Shown: positions 27,068 to 35,626 of the stretch, piece by piece
Layout of the letters: the number at the start of each line of letters is the position of its first letter
Position numbering within the stretch: position 1 is the first letter of the stretch
Origin: Deltaproteobacteria bacterium
GTDB taxonomy: Bacteria > Desulfobacterota > Binatia > UTPRO1
Direction of reading: 5' to 3'
NCBI GenBank assembly: GCA_016200545.1
Contig: JACQEO010000057.1
Span: 1-64,000, forward strand
Length of the DNA stretch: 64,000 nucleotides
Notes under the pieces: model-generated
Seen by the model: the letters and a program-made list of their open reading frames with translations, nothing else
Database searches by the model: none
Told to the model about the DNA's origin: nothing
Translations under genes and position numbers: made by a program

Positions 27068-28101
27068 GCGCCGGCCGAGGCCGCCGCTGCCGGCGCGCGC
27101 CCGCGTGTGCTGGCGCGCCGCTCGCGCATGCCCTTCATGTCCACCCACTCCCATCCCCCGGAGTGAATCGAGCGATAGGCCGCCTCGACGGCCGCAACCG
27201 TGCGCAGGCACTCGACGGTGCTGATCCAGGGTGTGCCTTGACCCGAGCACGCCTCGACGAAGCAGGTCAGCATGCGGCGGTGGGCGTCGATCTTGTCGTA
27301 GGCGCCGCCGAGCGGCTCCCAATCCTTGGTGCCGAACTTCACCCGCGAGCTGCGCCACCCGATCTCGATCGTGCCCTTGGCGCTGTACACGGTGACGTAG
27401 CTGTCGCGTCCGGTGGACAAGCTCCAGCTCACGTCGAGCTTGCCGACGACGCCGTCGCCGGCGCGCACCTGGATCGTGGCGCCGTCCTCGACCGAAACGC
27501 GCTGCTGCGACTTGTGGAGGTTCGCCTGCACGCGCGTCACCGAGCCGAAGAGGTACGACACGATGTCGAAGGCGTGGCAGCCGTTGTCGATGATGACGCC
27601 ACCGCCGGCGCGCGCGCGCTGCGAGTTCCAACGCCGCGACATGTCGACGGGGCTACAGAAGCTCACCTCGAATGCCACCGGATCGCCGATCTTGCCGGAC
27701 GCGATCAGATCGCGCGCCGTCGCGAGCTCGGGGACGTGGCGGAACTTGGTGGCGAGCAGGAGCACGCGCCGCCGGCGGCTCGCGGTCTGGAGCATCTTCA
27801 ACGCGTCCCAGGTGGTGAGCGCGAGCGGCTTCTCGCAGAGCACGTGCAGGCCGCGCTCGAGGCACTGCGTTGCGAGATCGGCGTGATCGGCGGGCGGCGC
27901 CGCGATCACGACCGCATCGAGCTCTCCGGTCTGCAGCATGACGCTCGGGTTGGTGTAGGTGCGGATGCCGAGGTCGCGCGCGCGCCGGCGGGCGACGGGC
28001 GAGGGGTCGCACACGGCGACGACTTGTGAGCCCTTCATGAGTTTCCAGGCGTCGAAGTGCACGCCGCCGGCGCGGCCGAGTCCGATGAGTCCGATTCGCA
28101 T
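27064..28101 (-). CDS. Gfo/Idh/MocA family oxidoreductase
   Basis: 345 residues. The N-terminal nucleotide-binding motif LIGLGRAGGVHFDAW, the EKP motif in LCEKPLALT near 95, GGGVIIDNGCHAFDIVSYLFG for the substrate His, and a C-terminal beta-sheet domain. It precedes a WbpD/WlbB-like acetyltransferase, and a DegT aminotransferase follows three genes later, so it is a candidate for the WlbA/WbpB step (oxidising C3 of UDP-GlcNAcA to a keto sugar). UDP-GlcNAc 6-dehydrogenase, needed upstream of that, is absent from the window. ATG 28101; AAAGGA lies about 12 bases upstream. The frame extension to 28884 is the GT2 gene read out of frame. Confidence 0.87.
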   Translation of the reverse strand: MRIGLIGLGRAGGVHFDAWKLMKGSQVVAVCDPSPVARRRARDLGIRTYTNPSVMLQTGELDAVVIAAPPADHADLATQCLERGLHVLCEKPLALTTWDALKMLQTASRRRRVLLLATKFRHVPELATARDLIASGKIGDPVAFEVSFCSPVDMSRRWNSQRARAGGGVIIDNGCHAFDIVSYLFGSVTRVQANLHKSQQRVSVEDGATIQVRAGDGVVGKLDVSWSLSTGRDSYVTVYSAKGTIEIGWRSSRVKFGTKDWEPLGGAYDKIDAHRRMLTCFVEACSGQGTPWISTVECLRTVAAVEAAYRSIHSGGWEWVDMKGMRERRASTRGRAPAAAASAGA

Positions 28102-28124
28102 TTGGTGGGGGATCCTTTCTGGTT

Positions 28125-28922
28125 TCAGTTTGCGAGTTTGCCGACTCTGCGTAGACCGCGAGCCTGCCGCGCGCTGACCATCAGCGCCGTCATCACGAGC
28201 AGGCGAACGTGCGCGATGACGGCGTCGCTGACCTTGAGCTTCGACTCGCCGAAGCGGCGGCTCTCGAGGCGCATTGGCACCTCGGCGACGCGGCAACCGG
28301 CGAGTATCCCGCGCAGCATCATCTCGGCGACGGCGGCGAAGCCGTTCGAACGGAAACGGATGCGCTGAATCGTCTCCCGTCGATAAGCGCGGAAGAGGCA
28401 GGTGAAGGTGTAGACGTCCTGTCCGATGAGGAGCTTGTAGAGCGCCGACACCAGGCGGCTCAGCTGGATGCGCAGCCGGCTTCCCTCGGCGGCCGCGCTC
28501 TCGGGGTGCCAGGCCGAAGCGGTGACGATCTCCGAGCCGCTGTTGATGAGCGCCGCCAGCTCGGGAAGCTTCTCGGGCGGATAGGTGCAGTCGCTGTCGA
28601 TGGTGCAGATGACGGGCGAGCGCGCGTGCGCGAAGCCGGTACGCAACGCCGCCCCGAGCCCGAGGTTCTCGTGGTGCCGGACGACCTCGATCCAGGACTC
28701 GTCGCGCGCCGCGCGCAGCAAACGCCCGAAAGTATCGTCGGTGCTGCCGTCGTCGACGAAGAGGAAATGCCAGTCGTCGGAGCCGGTGGTCTTGCGCATC
28801 CGGCGCAGGCGCCCGAGCAGGGAGGGAAGACCGTCCTCTTCGTTGTAGCAGGGAACGATCACGGTTACGGGTGCAGTCGCGCATTCGGGGCGCACGGTGT
28901 GGGTTCCTTCCGGGAGCAGCAT
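28125..28922 (-). CDS. Glycosyltransferase family 2
   Basis: 265 residues with GT-A features: VIVPCYNEEDGLPSLL (nucleotide binding), FVDDGSTDDTFGRL, DSDCTYPPE (DxD-like metal motif), SAWHPES, and an acceptor-side block VYTFTCLFRAYRR. It resembles the dolichol-phosphate-mannose synthase-like branch without C-terminal membrane helices. The inverting transfer adds one sugar at the cytoplasmic membrane face. ATG 28922 shares one base with the stop of the priming transferase (TGATG). The upstream frame to 29066 is a shadow. Confidence 0.87.
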   Translation of the reverse strand: MLLPEGTHTVRPECATAPVTVIVPCYNEEDGLPSLLGRLRRMRKTTGSDDWHFLFVDDGSTDDTFGRLLRAARDESWIEVVRHHENLGLGAALRTGFAHARSPVICTIDSDCTYPPEKLPELAALINSGSEIVTASAWHPESAAAEGSRLRIQLSRLVSALYKLLIGQDVYTFTCLFRAYRRETIQRIRFRSNGFAAVAEMMLRGILAGCRVAEVPMRLESRRFGESKLKVSDAVIAHVRLLVMTALMVSARQARGLRRVGKLAN

Positions 28923-30358
28923 CAGTGAGCGCCTTGCCCGGAAATGACCGCGGGCAATGTCTTGGCGAGGATCTTGAGATCGAGGGCGAGCGACCAGTTG
29001 TCGATGTATTCCATATCGGAGCGAATCCATTCGTCGAACTTCGGTGCCCGGCTGTTGATCTGCCACAGGCAGGTGATGCCGGGCTTCACGCTGAAGCGAC
29101 GCTTGTGCCAGCGGACGTCGATGCGATTGACGTCACGGACCGGCAGCGGCCTAGGGCCGACGAGGCTCATGTCGCCGATCAGCACGTTCGCGAGCTGCGG
29201 CAGCTCGTCGAGACTCAGACGTCGCAACAAACGTCCGAGGCGGGTCACGCGCGGATCGGCTTCGATCTTGAAAACGGGCCCTTCGGCCTCGTTCAGCGGC
29301 TCGAGCCCCGGTTGCAGCAGCTCGGCGCCGTCGACCATGGTGCGGAACTTGAGCGCCTTGAAGCGGCGCCGGTTGAGCCCGACGCGGTCTTGCGCGAAGA
29401 AGATCGGACCTTTGGAGTCGAACTTGATCGCGATCGCGATTGCGACGAAGAGCGGCAGGAAGAGCACCAGCCCGGCCGTCGAGAGGGAGAGGTCGATCAC
29501 CCGCTTCACGACGAGTCGCAGAGAATCCGGCGGGCCCGACGAGATCGTCAGCACCGGCTGTCCCGCAAGTGTGTCGACGGCGGCGCGCGACCAGTCGAGG
29601 ACGGCGAGGCTCGCCACGACCCGGAGCGTCGTGCCCTGCTCCTCGCACAGTGAGATCAGCGGCTGAAGAAGCGGCTGCGTGCGGTCGAGCGGCATCGCGA
29701 GGAAGACCTCGTCGATCGGTTCCTTGGCGAGGACCTCCTCGAGCCTACCGATCACGTTCTGCGCGCCATGGCCGTTGCCGTTCGTCGCGCCGTTCGTCGT
29801 CGACGATTCGAGACCGAGGATGTCGATGACGCGATAGCCGAGCCCTTCGCGCTGCACCAGCTTGACGGCGGCATCGAGAGCGCTGCTCTCGTCGCCGACG
29901 ATGACGACGTCGCGCAGATTGCGGCCATACCCGCGCAGTCGACGCGCGACCGCGCGCAATGCGCGACGTTCCACCGCCAGCGCCGCGAAGGATACGAGCG
30001 CGAAGATCGCCAGGAACTTCTCGGTCAGGTGCTCCGTGCCGGGAAGCACGCGCAGCATCAAGAGCGGTGCGACCGCGATTACTACCGCGATGCTGATGTC
30101 CCGGAGCTCGCGCGACGCGGGCGAGAGGCGATACGAGTTGTAGAGCCCGCGGAGCTTCAGGATGAAATGCCAGGTGACGAGATAGGCGCCGGCGAAGAGG
30201 AAGCGCCGGAGCGAGAGGCGCATCTCGAGAACGGACGGCGCACCTCGGAGCATCGCGCCCCCGGTCACGAACGACACCGCTGTGACCAGCGCGGCCGTCA
30301 CCACGGCGAGATCCGTGAGCTTGAGAAGAGTGAGGAGCGCCTTGCGTCGCGGAGCCAT
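28922..30358 (-). CDS. Polyprenyl-phosphate sugar phosphotransferase (initiating transferase, PssY/WbaP type)
   Basis: 478 residues. N-terminal membrane segments (about 8-130), a central Rossmann-like domain starting DVVIVGDESSALDAAVKL, and a C-terminal catalytic domain: KRVIDLSLSTAGLVLFLPL (re-entrant helix), FFAQDRVG, FKALKFRTMV, DPRVTRLGRLLRRLSLDELPQL and GDMSLVGPRPLP. It starts the repeat unit by moving a sugar-1-phosphate to undecaprenyl phosphate at the inner membrane. ATG 30358 shares one base with the stop of the CpsD-like gene. Position directly after the export genes matches exosortase-A-associated loci. Confidence 0.93.
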   Translation of the reverse strand: MAPRRKALLTLLKLTDLAVVTAALVTAVSFVTGGAMLRGAPSVLEMRLSLRRFLFAGAYLVTWHFILKLRGLYNSYRLSPASRELRDISIAVVIAVAPLLMLRVLPGTEHLTEKFLAIFALVSFAALAVERRALRAVARRLRGYGRNLRDVVIVGDESSALDAAVKLVQREGLGYRVIDILGLESSTTNGATNGNGHGAQNVIGRLEEVLAKEPIDEVFLAMPLDRTQPLLQPLISLCEEQGTTLRVVASLAVLDWSRAAVDTLAGQPVLTISSGPPDSLRLVVKRVIDLSLSTAGLVLFLPLFVAIAIAIKFDSKGPIFFAQDRVGLNRRRFKALKFRTMVDGAELLQPGLEPLNEAEGPVFKIEADPRVTRLGRLLRRLSLDELPQLANVLIGDMSLVGPRPLPVRDVNRIDVRWHKRRFSVKPGITCLWQINSRAPKFDEWIRSDMEYIDNWSLALDLKILAKTLPAVISGQGAH

Positions 30359-31287
30359 CACGCCCCCCCCGTGAGCCGGCGCATCCAGTTCGGCACGCGC
30401 TGCTTGGTGCCGTTCATGACGACGCCGAGGGTGCGGCAGCCGGCGATCTGCGAGCGTTCCGCCGCGACCTGGAGCGCGCTGCGCGGCGTCACCTCCGCGT
30501 TCGCCACGATGACCAGGCCATCGCAGGCGCAAGCGAGCAACGCCGCGTCGATCGAGTCGGCGAGCGGTGGCCCCTCGAGCAGGACGAGGTCGCTGGTCAC
30601 CGTTGTGCGATCCACCCAGGCGTTCAGCTCGTCGGAAGCGGCGCCGCCGTTCAAGTCGATCGCGAGTGCGTGCGGTGCATCGCGCGACGCTACCGGCGTG
30701 CGCGCAACCAGCATCTGGACGCCGTCGATCTGTGTCAGCTCGGCGACGAAGACAACCATGCCTCGGCGCTGCGCGTGGCGTGCGAGGGCTTCGGTCACGG
30801 CGTGTACCGCGTCGGTGCCGATCGCGCCGGCGAAGACGAGCGTACGCGTCGCGCGGCTGCTCGCGAGTGTGCGAATGTTGTCGAACAACGTGGCGATGCC
30901 GCGCTGATCGCTCTCGGAAAACGGCGGCGCGGAAGACGGCGGCGCGGGAGGCCGCAGCGGCGACGCGGTCTCAGGGTGCGAGGCCGGGCGTGCGGGCGCG
31001 AGTGGGGTCGCGGCGTGCGAAGCGCTTGCGGGAGTCGCCGTCGCGACGCTCGACAATGTGGTCGGGGGAAGCGCGCGCAGCGGCCGCGTCGACGCCGGTA
31101 TCACGCTCACGGACGAAGTGGGTACGGCTGGCGCGGGCGCGACGGGTGCCACCGGCGACGTGGGTGTCTCGACGTGCGTCTCGACGGGCAGGCGCTCCGG
31201 CGCGGTCGCGGCGGCAGCGGGCGCGGCCGCCGCGCCACCGGAACGGTCCTTCTCGATCCGCTTCAGAACCTGGAAGTAGTTGCTCAT
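30358..31287 (-). CDS. CpsD/CapB-like tyrosine-kinase homologue with degenerate P-loop
   Basis: 309 residues. The start MSNYFQVLKRIEKDR is that of XrtA-associated tyrosine kinases, followed by an Ala/Pro linker (about 18-130). The kinase domain then appears, but the P-loop is lost: the TLVFAGAIGTDAVHAV region lacks the GKS/GKT, and the Walker A' Asp is replaced (VVFVAELTQ). A Walker-B-like DLVLLEGPPLADSIDA remains. The expected C-terminal Tyr cluster is absent (ends MRRLTGGA). I infer a pseudo-kinase that may regulate Wzc without phosphorylation. The stop sits beside a G8 run; ATG 31287 overlaps the preceding stop by 4 nt. Confidence 0.75.
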   Translation of the reverse strand: MSNYFQVLKRIEKDRSGGAAAAPAAAATAPERLPVETHVETPTSPVAPVAPAPAVPTSSVSVIPASTRPLRALPPTTLSSVATATPASASHAATPLAPARPASHPETASPLRPPAPPSSAPPFSESDQRGIATLFDNIRTLASSRATRTLVFAGAIGTDAVHAVTEALARHAQRRGMVVFVAELTQIDGVQMLVARTPVASRDAPHALAIDLNGGAASDELNAWVDRTTVTSDLVLLEGPPLADSIDAALLACACDGLVIVANAEVTPRSALQVAAERSQIAGCRTLGVVMNGTKQRVPNWMRRLTGGA

Positions 31288-32678
31288 CGCCGTCGTGTGC
31301 TCAGCTCGGGAAAGCGCAGGGTGTCACCGGCGAGGATCCGATTGGCGTTGACGATCTGTGGATTGGCGCTCTTGATGAGATCGATGAGCTCGGGATGCTC
31401 CTCGCCGTAGACGTCCTTCACGAGCGCCCACAGCGTCGTCCCACGCGGGACGCGCACCTCGCGATACGGTTGGCTCGGCGTAGTAGGTTGCTCCGCCGCC
31501 GGCGGCGCTACTGCGGCTGCCTCCGCTGCTACCGTCGGCGCTTCGGGCGAATCGCCGCCCGCCTTGCGCAGCGCGATCGCATTGGCGAGCGTCTCGATCG
31601 CCGCGTTCAAGCGGTCGTAGTCGCGGGCGTGTAGGGACGGGCGCGAACTCTCGTCGCCGGAGCCGTCGGTTGCCGGCGGCGCGCCGATGGTCAACGCGGT
31701 CGCGTCCGTCGGCTCGGAGCGTGGGTCGAGGCGACCGACGCCGATCATGGCGACGGTTGCGCTGAGGAATCCCGCGACCGCCCACCACGGCCGAAACCGC
31801 GAGCCCATGAGGAGCGCCGACGCGTCGGGGTTCGTGAGCTTGGCGCGCAGCCCCCGGCCGATGGTTACGAGCCCACGGCCTTCATTCTCACGCACCGCGG
31901 TACGTGCGATCGCGAAGGTGACGAGGTGCGCGCCGCGTCCGAAGGCGAAGAGCATCGCCGTGTGACAGAGGATATTGATTCGCCGCGGAATGCCGCGCGC
32001 CTTTAGGACGATCAGCGCGCTCGCGGGTCCGGTGAAGATCGCGGCGCTCGTACCGTCGACGCGCTGCAATCGGTGCTCGAGGTAGCGCCGGCTCTCGTCG
32101 CGCGTGAGCGGATTGATGTTGCAGCGCACGGCGATGCGCTCCCTCAGCTGACGGAGGCTCGTCTGCCTGAGCTTCGTCTCGAGCTCCGGCTGGCCGACGA
32201 GGACGATCTGGAGCAGCTTCTCGGTGTAGGTCTCGTAGTTCGAGAGCAGTCGCAGGTTCTCGAAGACGTCGTTCCTCAGATTCTGCGCTTCGTCAATGAC
32301 GAGTGCCGCGGTCGTCCCGTCGGCAGCGCACTGCCGGAGGAATCCGTTCAGCGCCGCCAGCAGCTCGACGCGATCGCGACTCGCGCACGGAACGCCGAAG
32401 TCGGCGAGCGCCTGCCGCAGGATGTCGTCGAAGCGAAGCTTGGTGTTCGAGATGTAGGCGGTCTTGATGCCTTCACCGAGCTCGCTCAGCAGTGAGTAGA
32501 GGAGCGTGGTTTTCCCCGTCCCCACCTCGCCCACCATCACCATGATGCCGCGGCGCCCCTCGAGGCCGATCTTCAACGCCGCGAGCGCCTCCGCGTGTCC
32601 GGGGCTCAGGTAGAGGAACGCCGGATCAGGCGTGAGCGAGAACGCTTCGGCGCGCAGGTGGAAGTGGCTGGCGTACAT
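31284..32678 (-). CDS. ExeA-like AAA ATPase with transmembrane helix and C-terminal LysM-like domain
   Basis: 464 residues. AAA domain (1-270) with Walker A GEVGTGKTT at 50-58, Walker B ALVIDEAQ at 125-132 and the ExeA/GspA-type sequence. Then a membrane helix near 298-315 (WWAVAGFLSATVAMIGVG) and a linker of about 90 residues that leads to a LysM-like fold at about 410-460 (PRGTTLWALVKDVYGEEHPELIDLIKSANPQI). The protein therefore spans the inner membrane with a periplasmic peptidoglycan-binding end. Similar ATPases accompany exosortase-A polysaccharide loci (TIGR03015-like), where they may help insert the outer-membrane export pore. Starts 37 bp after the Wzc gene. Confidence 0.85.
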   Translation of the reverse strand: MYASHFHLRAEAFSLTPDPAFLYLSPGHAEALAALKIGLEGRRGIMVMVGEVGTGKTTLLYSLLSELGEGIKTAYISNTKLRFDDILRQALADFGVPCASRDRVELLAALNGFLRQCAADGTTAALVIDEAQNLRNDVFENLRLLSNYETYTEKLLQIVLVGQPELETKLRQTSLRQLRERIAVRCNINPLTRDESRRYLEHRLQRVDGTSAAIFTGPASALIVLKARGIPRRINILCHTAMLFAFGRGAHLVTFAIARTAVRENEGRGLVTIGRGLRAKLTNPDASALLMGSRFRPWWAVAGFLSATVAMIGVGRLDPRSEPTDATALTIGAPPATDGSGDESSRPSLHARDYDRLNAAIETLANAIALRKAGGDSPEAPTVAAEAAAVAPPAAEQPTTPSQPYREVRVPRGTTLWALVKDVYGEEHPELIDLIKSANPQIVNANRILAGDTLRFPELSTRRR

Positions 32679-32715
32679 GGTGCTGGGAACGCGTCGAGTC
32701 GGAGACTCTCTCGGA

Positions 32716-34233
32716 CTAGGACGACACCTCCGCGAGAATCGGTAGGCCGGTGACGCCGTGCGCCTCCGCGGCGCTCTTCACCGTCGGATCGAGGCGGTCG
32801 CGCAGGAAGGCGAGACCGACGCCGGCGAGCAGGCTCATGATTGCCCCGACTGCGAAAATCATCATACTCTTCGTCTTCTCGGGCGAGATCGGCGTCTCGG
32901 CGGGCTCCGCGATCGCGATGTTGACGATGCTGGAGTCGTCGAGCGCGCTCGAGAAGCGCGCCTCCTCTTCCTTCTTGGCGTAAGTGCCGTACGCTTCCTT
33001 GGCGGCGGTCAGTTGCTGCTCGAGGTGCTCTTGCACCGATGCGATGTCGTCGAGGTGGGCGACCTTCGTGCGGAAGTCGGCAATCTGCGATTGCAGGCTG
33101 TCGACGCGCGCCTTCACGGCCGCCATCTGCGCTCGCGTCGACGCGAGGTCGACCTCGAGCCCCTGGTACGCTGGGTTGATCGCCGTCGTGGTGTCGGAGG
33201 TGGTGTCCTTCTGCTCGTTCATGAGCCGTTTTGCTTCGGCGATCTGCCGCTCGATGTCTTGGACCTTGACGCTCGTCGGCGCGTAGGTCGAGAGTAGTTG
33301 GCTGCGTTGCATCTGGAGCTCGACGATCTTCGGCTTGATGAGCTGCGCGGTCGGGCTCTCGGCGACGCGCTCCTGCGTCGAGATGTTCTTCGGGTAGTTC
33401 TTGATCTCGGTTGCGAGAAACTCGCTGCGCGCCGTACCCTCGGCGAGCTCCGTCTCCGAGTTGGCGAGCGTCGTGAGGAGCTCGGCGAGACGCGCGCGCA
33501 TCCCGGTGCGCTGCTGAGCCGTCGGCTCGACGTGCTCGCGCTGATAGAACTGCTGCAGCGCAGACTCGGCGTCGGTCGACTTTTGCGCGAGCAGCTGGCG
33601 CTGCCGCTCGTAGAACTCGCGCGCCTCGGACTGCTGGTTCAACCGCGTGTGACGCTCGATGTGTTGCGCCACGAGCTTGTTCACGAACTCCGCGGCCCAC
33701 GCCGGATCGCCGGACTCGAACGAGACCCATATGAGGTTCGACTTGGGGATCGGGTTGACGCCGACATTCTGCGCCGTACCAGCCACCCAGTCGTCGAACG
33801 GCGTCGAGGCGGGGACATTGTGCATGACGACGTAGAGGAGGCTCGGGAGCCGCAGCGGGAACGTCACCAGGTTGATCACGCCGTTCACGAGGCGCGCGAA
33901 GAGACTCGGTGTTGGTTGGGGCGGCCGCTTGTTCCAATAGGGTTGCAGCACCTCGCGGATCAATGCGTCGCTCTTGAGAAGCGCCGCCTCCGAGTTGAGA
34001 TCTTCGTCGGTCACGCGATCGACGACCGGTCGTGTATTGGCGTCCGGAGATACGGCGACCTTCGCGCGGTCGGCGGTCACCATGAGGGTGGCGGTCGCGC
34101 GATAGGTCGGACCCTTCATCCACAGACCGATCGTGACCGTCGCCACTCCGGCGAGAAAGACTTGTAGGATGAGCGTGCGACGGCGGTGTAGCACCGCCAC
34201 CAAGTCACGCCAGGGGATCTGTTGCTCGATCAT
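32716..34233 (-). CDS. Wzc/GumC-type polysaccharide copolymerase (chain-length determinant)
   Basis: 505 residues. A Wzz domain near the N-terminus (IPWRDLVAVLHRRRTLILQVFLAGVATVTIGLW, first membrane segment about 22-38), long coiled-coil periplasmic region (about 190-440 with Gln/Ala/Glu heptads), a proline-rich second membrane segment (EPAETPISPEKTKSMMIFAVGAIMSLLAGVGLAFL) and a short cytoplasmic tail. No kinase domain is fused, which is the GumC/XrtA-type layout, with the CpsD-like protein separate. It should control chain length and bridge to Wza. Starts 9 bp after the wza stop. Confidence 0.9.
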   Translation of the reverse strand: MIEQQIPWRDLVAVLHRRRTLILQVFLAGVATVTIGLWMKGPTYRATATLMVTADRAKVAVSPDANTRPVVDRVTDEDLNSEAALLKSDALIREVLQPYWNKRPPQPTPSLFARLVNGVINLVTFPLRLPSLLYVVMHNVPASTPFDDWVAGTAQNVGVNPIPKSNLIWVSFESGDPAWAAEFVNKLVAQHIERHTRLNQQSEAREFYERQRQLLAQKSTDAESALQQFYQREHVEPTAQQRTGMRARLAELLTTLANSETELAEGTARSEFLATEIKNYPKNISTQERVAESPTAQLIKPKIVELQMQRSQLLSTYAPTSVKVQDIERQIAEAKRLMNEQKDTTSDTTTAINPAYQGLEVDLASTRAQMAAVKARVDSLQSQIADFRTKVAHLDDIASVQEHLEQQLTAAKEAYGTYAKKEEEARFSSALDDSSIVNIAIAEPAETPISPEKTKSMMIFAVGAIMSLLAGVGLAFLRDRLDPTVKSAAEAHGVTGLPILAEVSS

Positions 34234-34242
34234 CGCTGGTCC

Positions 34243-34923
34243 TCAGAAGGTGGAGACCGGAATCGTCTGGATCGGTAGCGCGTTGCGAATGTACTGCTCC
34301 ACGAACACGTCGACATCCGCGATCTTCGAGCGCGGCACGAAGATCACGTCTCTGGCCGCGAGCATCACGTCGTCTTGCGGACGCTCTCCGGTCTGCACCG
34401 GCCGCACGTCGATGCTGCGGCCGACCGCCTTGCCGTCGGGTGTGCGGCGAATGAGGACGACCTGCTTGCGGTGCGCGGTCTTGGTGAAGCCGCCCGCCTC
34501 CTGGATCGCCTGGAAGAGCGTGAGCCCGCCGACGAGATTGATGACACCCTGCTTGCCGACCTCGCCGCCGACGTAGATGCGATCGCCCACGGTCTTCCGG
34601 ACGATGACGCTGATCGACGGTTCGGCGAGCTCCTTCGCGTAACGCTGCTTCAAGTCGGCGCCGAGCTCGGAAGGCGTGCGGCCGGCCGCGGGCACGTCGT
34701 CGACGAGCTGCAGGGAGATCATGCCGTCGGGTCGGACGGTCACGTCCTCGTTCAGCTCCGGATTCTTGTAGAACTTGATTGCGAGCTCGTCCCCGGCGAT
34801 CACGACGTAGGGTGCGCCGGCGACCGTTGCCGGCATCGCCAGCGTCGGCAGCGCCGCGTCCTTCTGCGGCGTTGGCCCACATGCGGCGGCAATCAGTACC
34901 GTCAGCAGCAGCGACCACTTCAT
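34243..34923 (-). CDS. Wza-type polysaccharide export lipoprotein
   Basis: 226 residues. A signal peptide with a lipobox (MKWSLLLTVLIAAACGP, Cys at about 15) is followed by the polysaccharide-export (PES) domain (YVVIAGDELAIKFYKNPELNEDVTVRPDGMISLQLVDDV) and one SLBB-like domain (GDRIYVGGEVGKQGVINL). At 226 residues it is shorter than E. coli Wza (379), as in small export lipoproteins of XrtA-type loci. Outer-membrane export pore component. ATG 34923 has GAGAGA eight bases upstream; ATG 34938 is the alternative. It is the first gene of the long operon. Confidence 0.88.
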   Translation of the reverse strand: MKWSLLLTVLIAAACGPTPQKDAALPTLAMPATVAGAPYVVIAGDELAIKFYKNPELNEDVTVRPDGMISLQLVDDVPAAGRTPSELGADLKQRYAKELAEPSISVIVRKTVGDRIYVGGEVGKQGVINLVGGLTLFQAIQEAGGFTKTAHRKQVVLIRRTPDGKAVGRSIDVRPVQTGERPQDDVMLAARDVIFVPRSKIADVDVFVEQYIRNALPIQTIPVSTF

Positions 34924-35626
34924 GGGAGTCTCTCTCATGCCTTTTGCGCTATGCGTTGACGACCGACGAGCGTGGCGTGATCGGGCACGAGCGATTGACC
35001 TAAGCAAGCGCTGCGCCACAGCCATCCGCGTCTGAAGCCTTGAAGTATCATGCCCACACTTCGAGCCCGCACGAGGTTCGGAGCATCAAGAACCGTTCCA
35101 ATGTGCGAGTGACAGCGCGTACGACAAGTCCGCGATTTCCCTTGCACGCGGCAGTAGCTTGCGATCGTGCATTGTTGGGTAGCGATTGCGCCGATGTCGG
35201 ATATCAGAGCTAAAATCCATAGCATTGCTCTGGATTTGTGCAGTTGCGTGCTCCGATGGCAGCACGCGAACGCAGTGCCGTTTGCGACACTGTCGTGCCA
35301 TCCGAGTCGTCGCTAGTGGACGTAATCGCGCCACGGACGCGTATTGTGGCTGAGCGATGTCTCGAGGTCGCGAGGATAGAGATGTCGTGAGGATAGAGTG
35401 GGTAACGTGTGAAGCTAGAGAGCTGGCTGCAGCTCTCGGGCTGAATGCGTGCGGCACCGTCCATGATTGACCTCACGGGACTGGGGGGCCGCCCCACACA
35501 CCATCAACCACGCCCGAGACGTGCGAAGTACCGCACGCCGTCGCTGCTGTCAATTCACCAGCGGTACTCTTAACCAGGCGGAAACAACGTCGCAGGCAGG
35601 CGATACGCCATCTCGCAGTTGGACGA
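34924..35626. other. Intergenic region upstream of the polysaccharide operon
   Basis: About 700 bp between the wza and thiC genes (both minus strand), so it must carry the promoter of the long operon and the thiC terminator. It is more AT-rich around 35190-35240. I see no convincing protein gene. A weak sigma-54-like element lies at 35266-35280. No strong hairpin with a T-run is evident after thiC. Confidence 0.4.
35266..35280 (-). promoter_or_regulatory. Possible sigma-54 promoter for the polysaccharide operon
   Basis: Minus strand CGGCACTGCGTTCGC against TGGCACG-N4-TTGC: the GG and GC are 10 bases apart, as required, and most of the -24 box matches, but the -12 box has one mismatch. It would give a 5' leader of about 330 bases before wza. 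A sigma-54 activator is encoded at 62694 onwards, but no direct link is shown. Confidence 0.25.

Noticed and set aside
28125..29066. GT2 start at 29066
   Set aside because: The extra residues are the 3' end of the initiating transferase in another frame; ATG 28922 overlaps its stop.
35281..35300. TGGCACGA on the minus strand as a sigma-54 -24 box
   Set aside because: The following TGTCGC gives a GG-to-GC distance of 12 bases, not 10, so the element does not fit the sigma-54 consensus.
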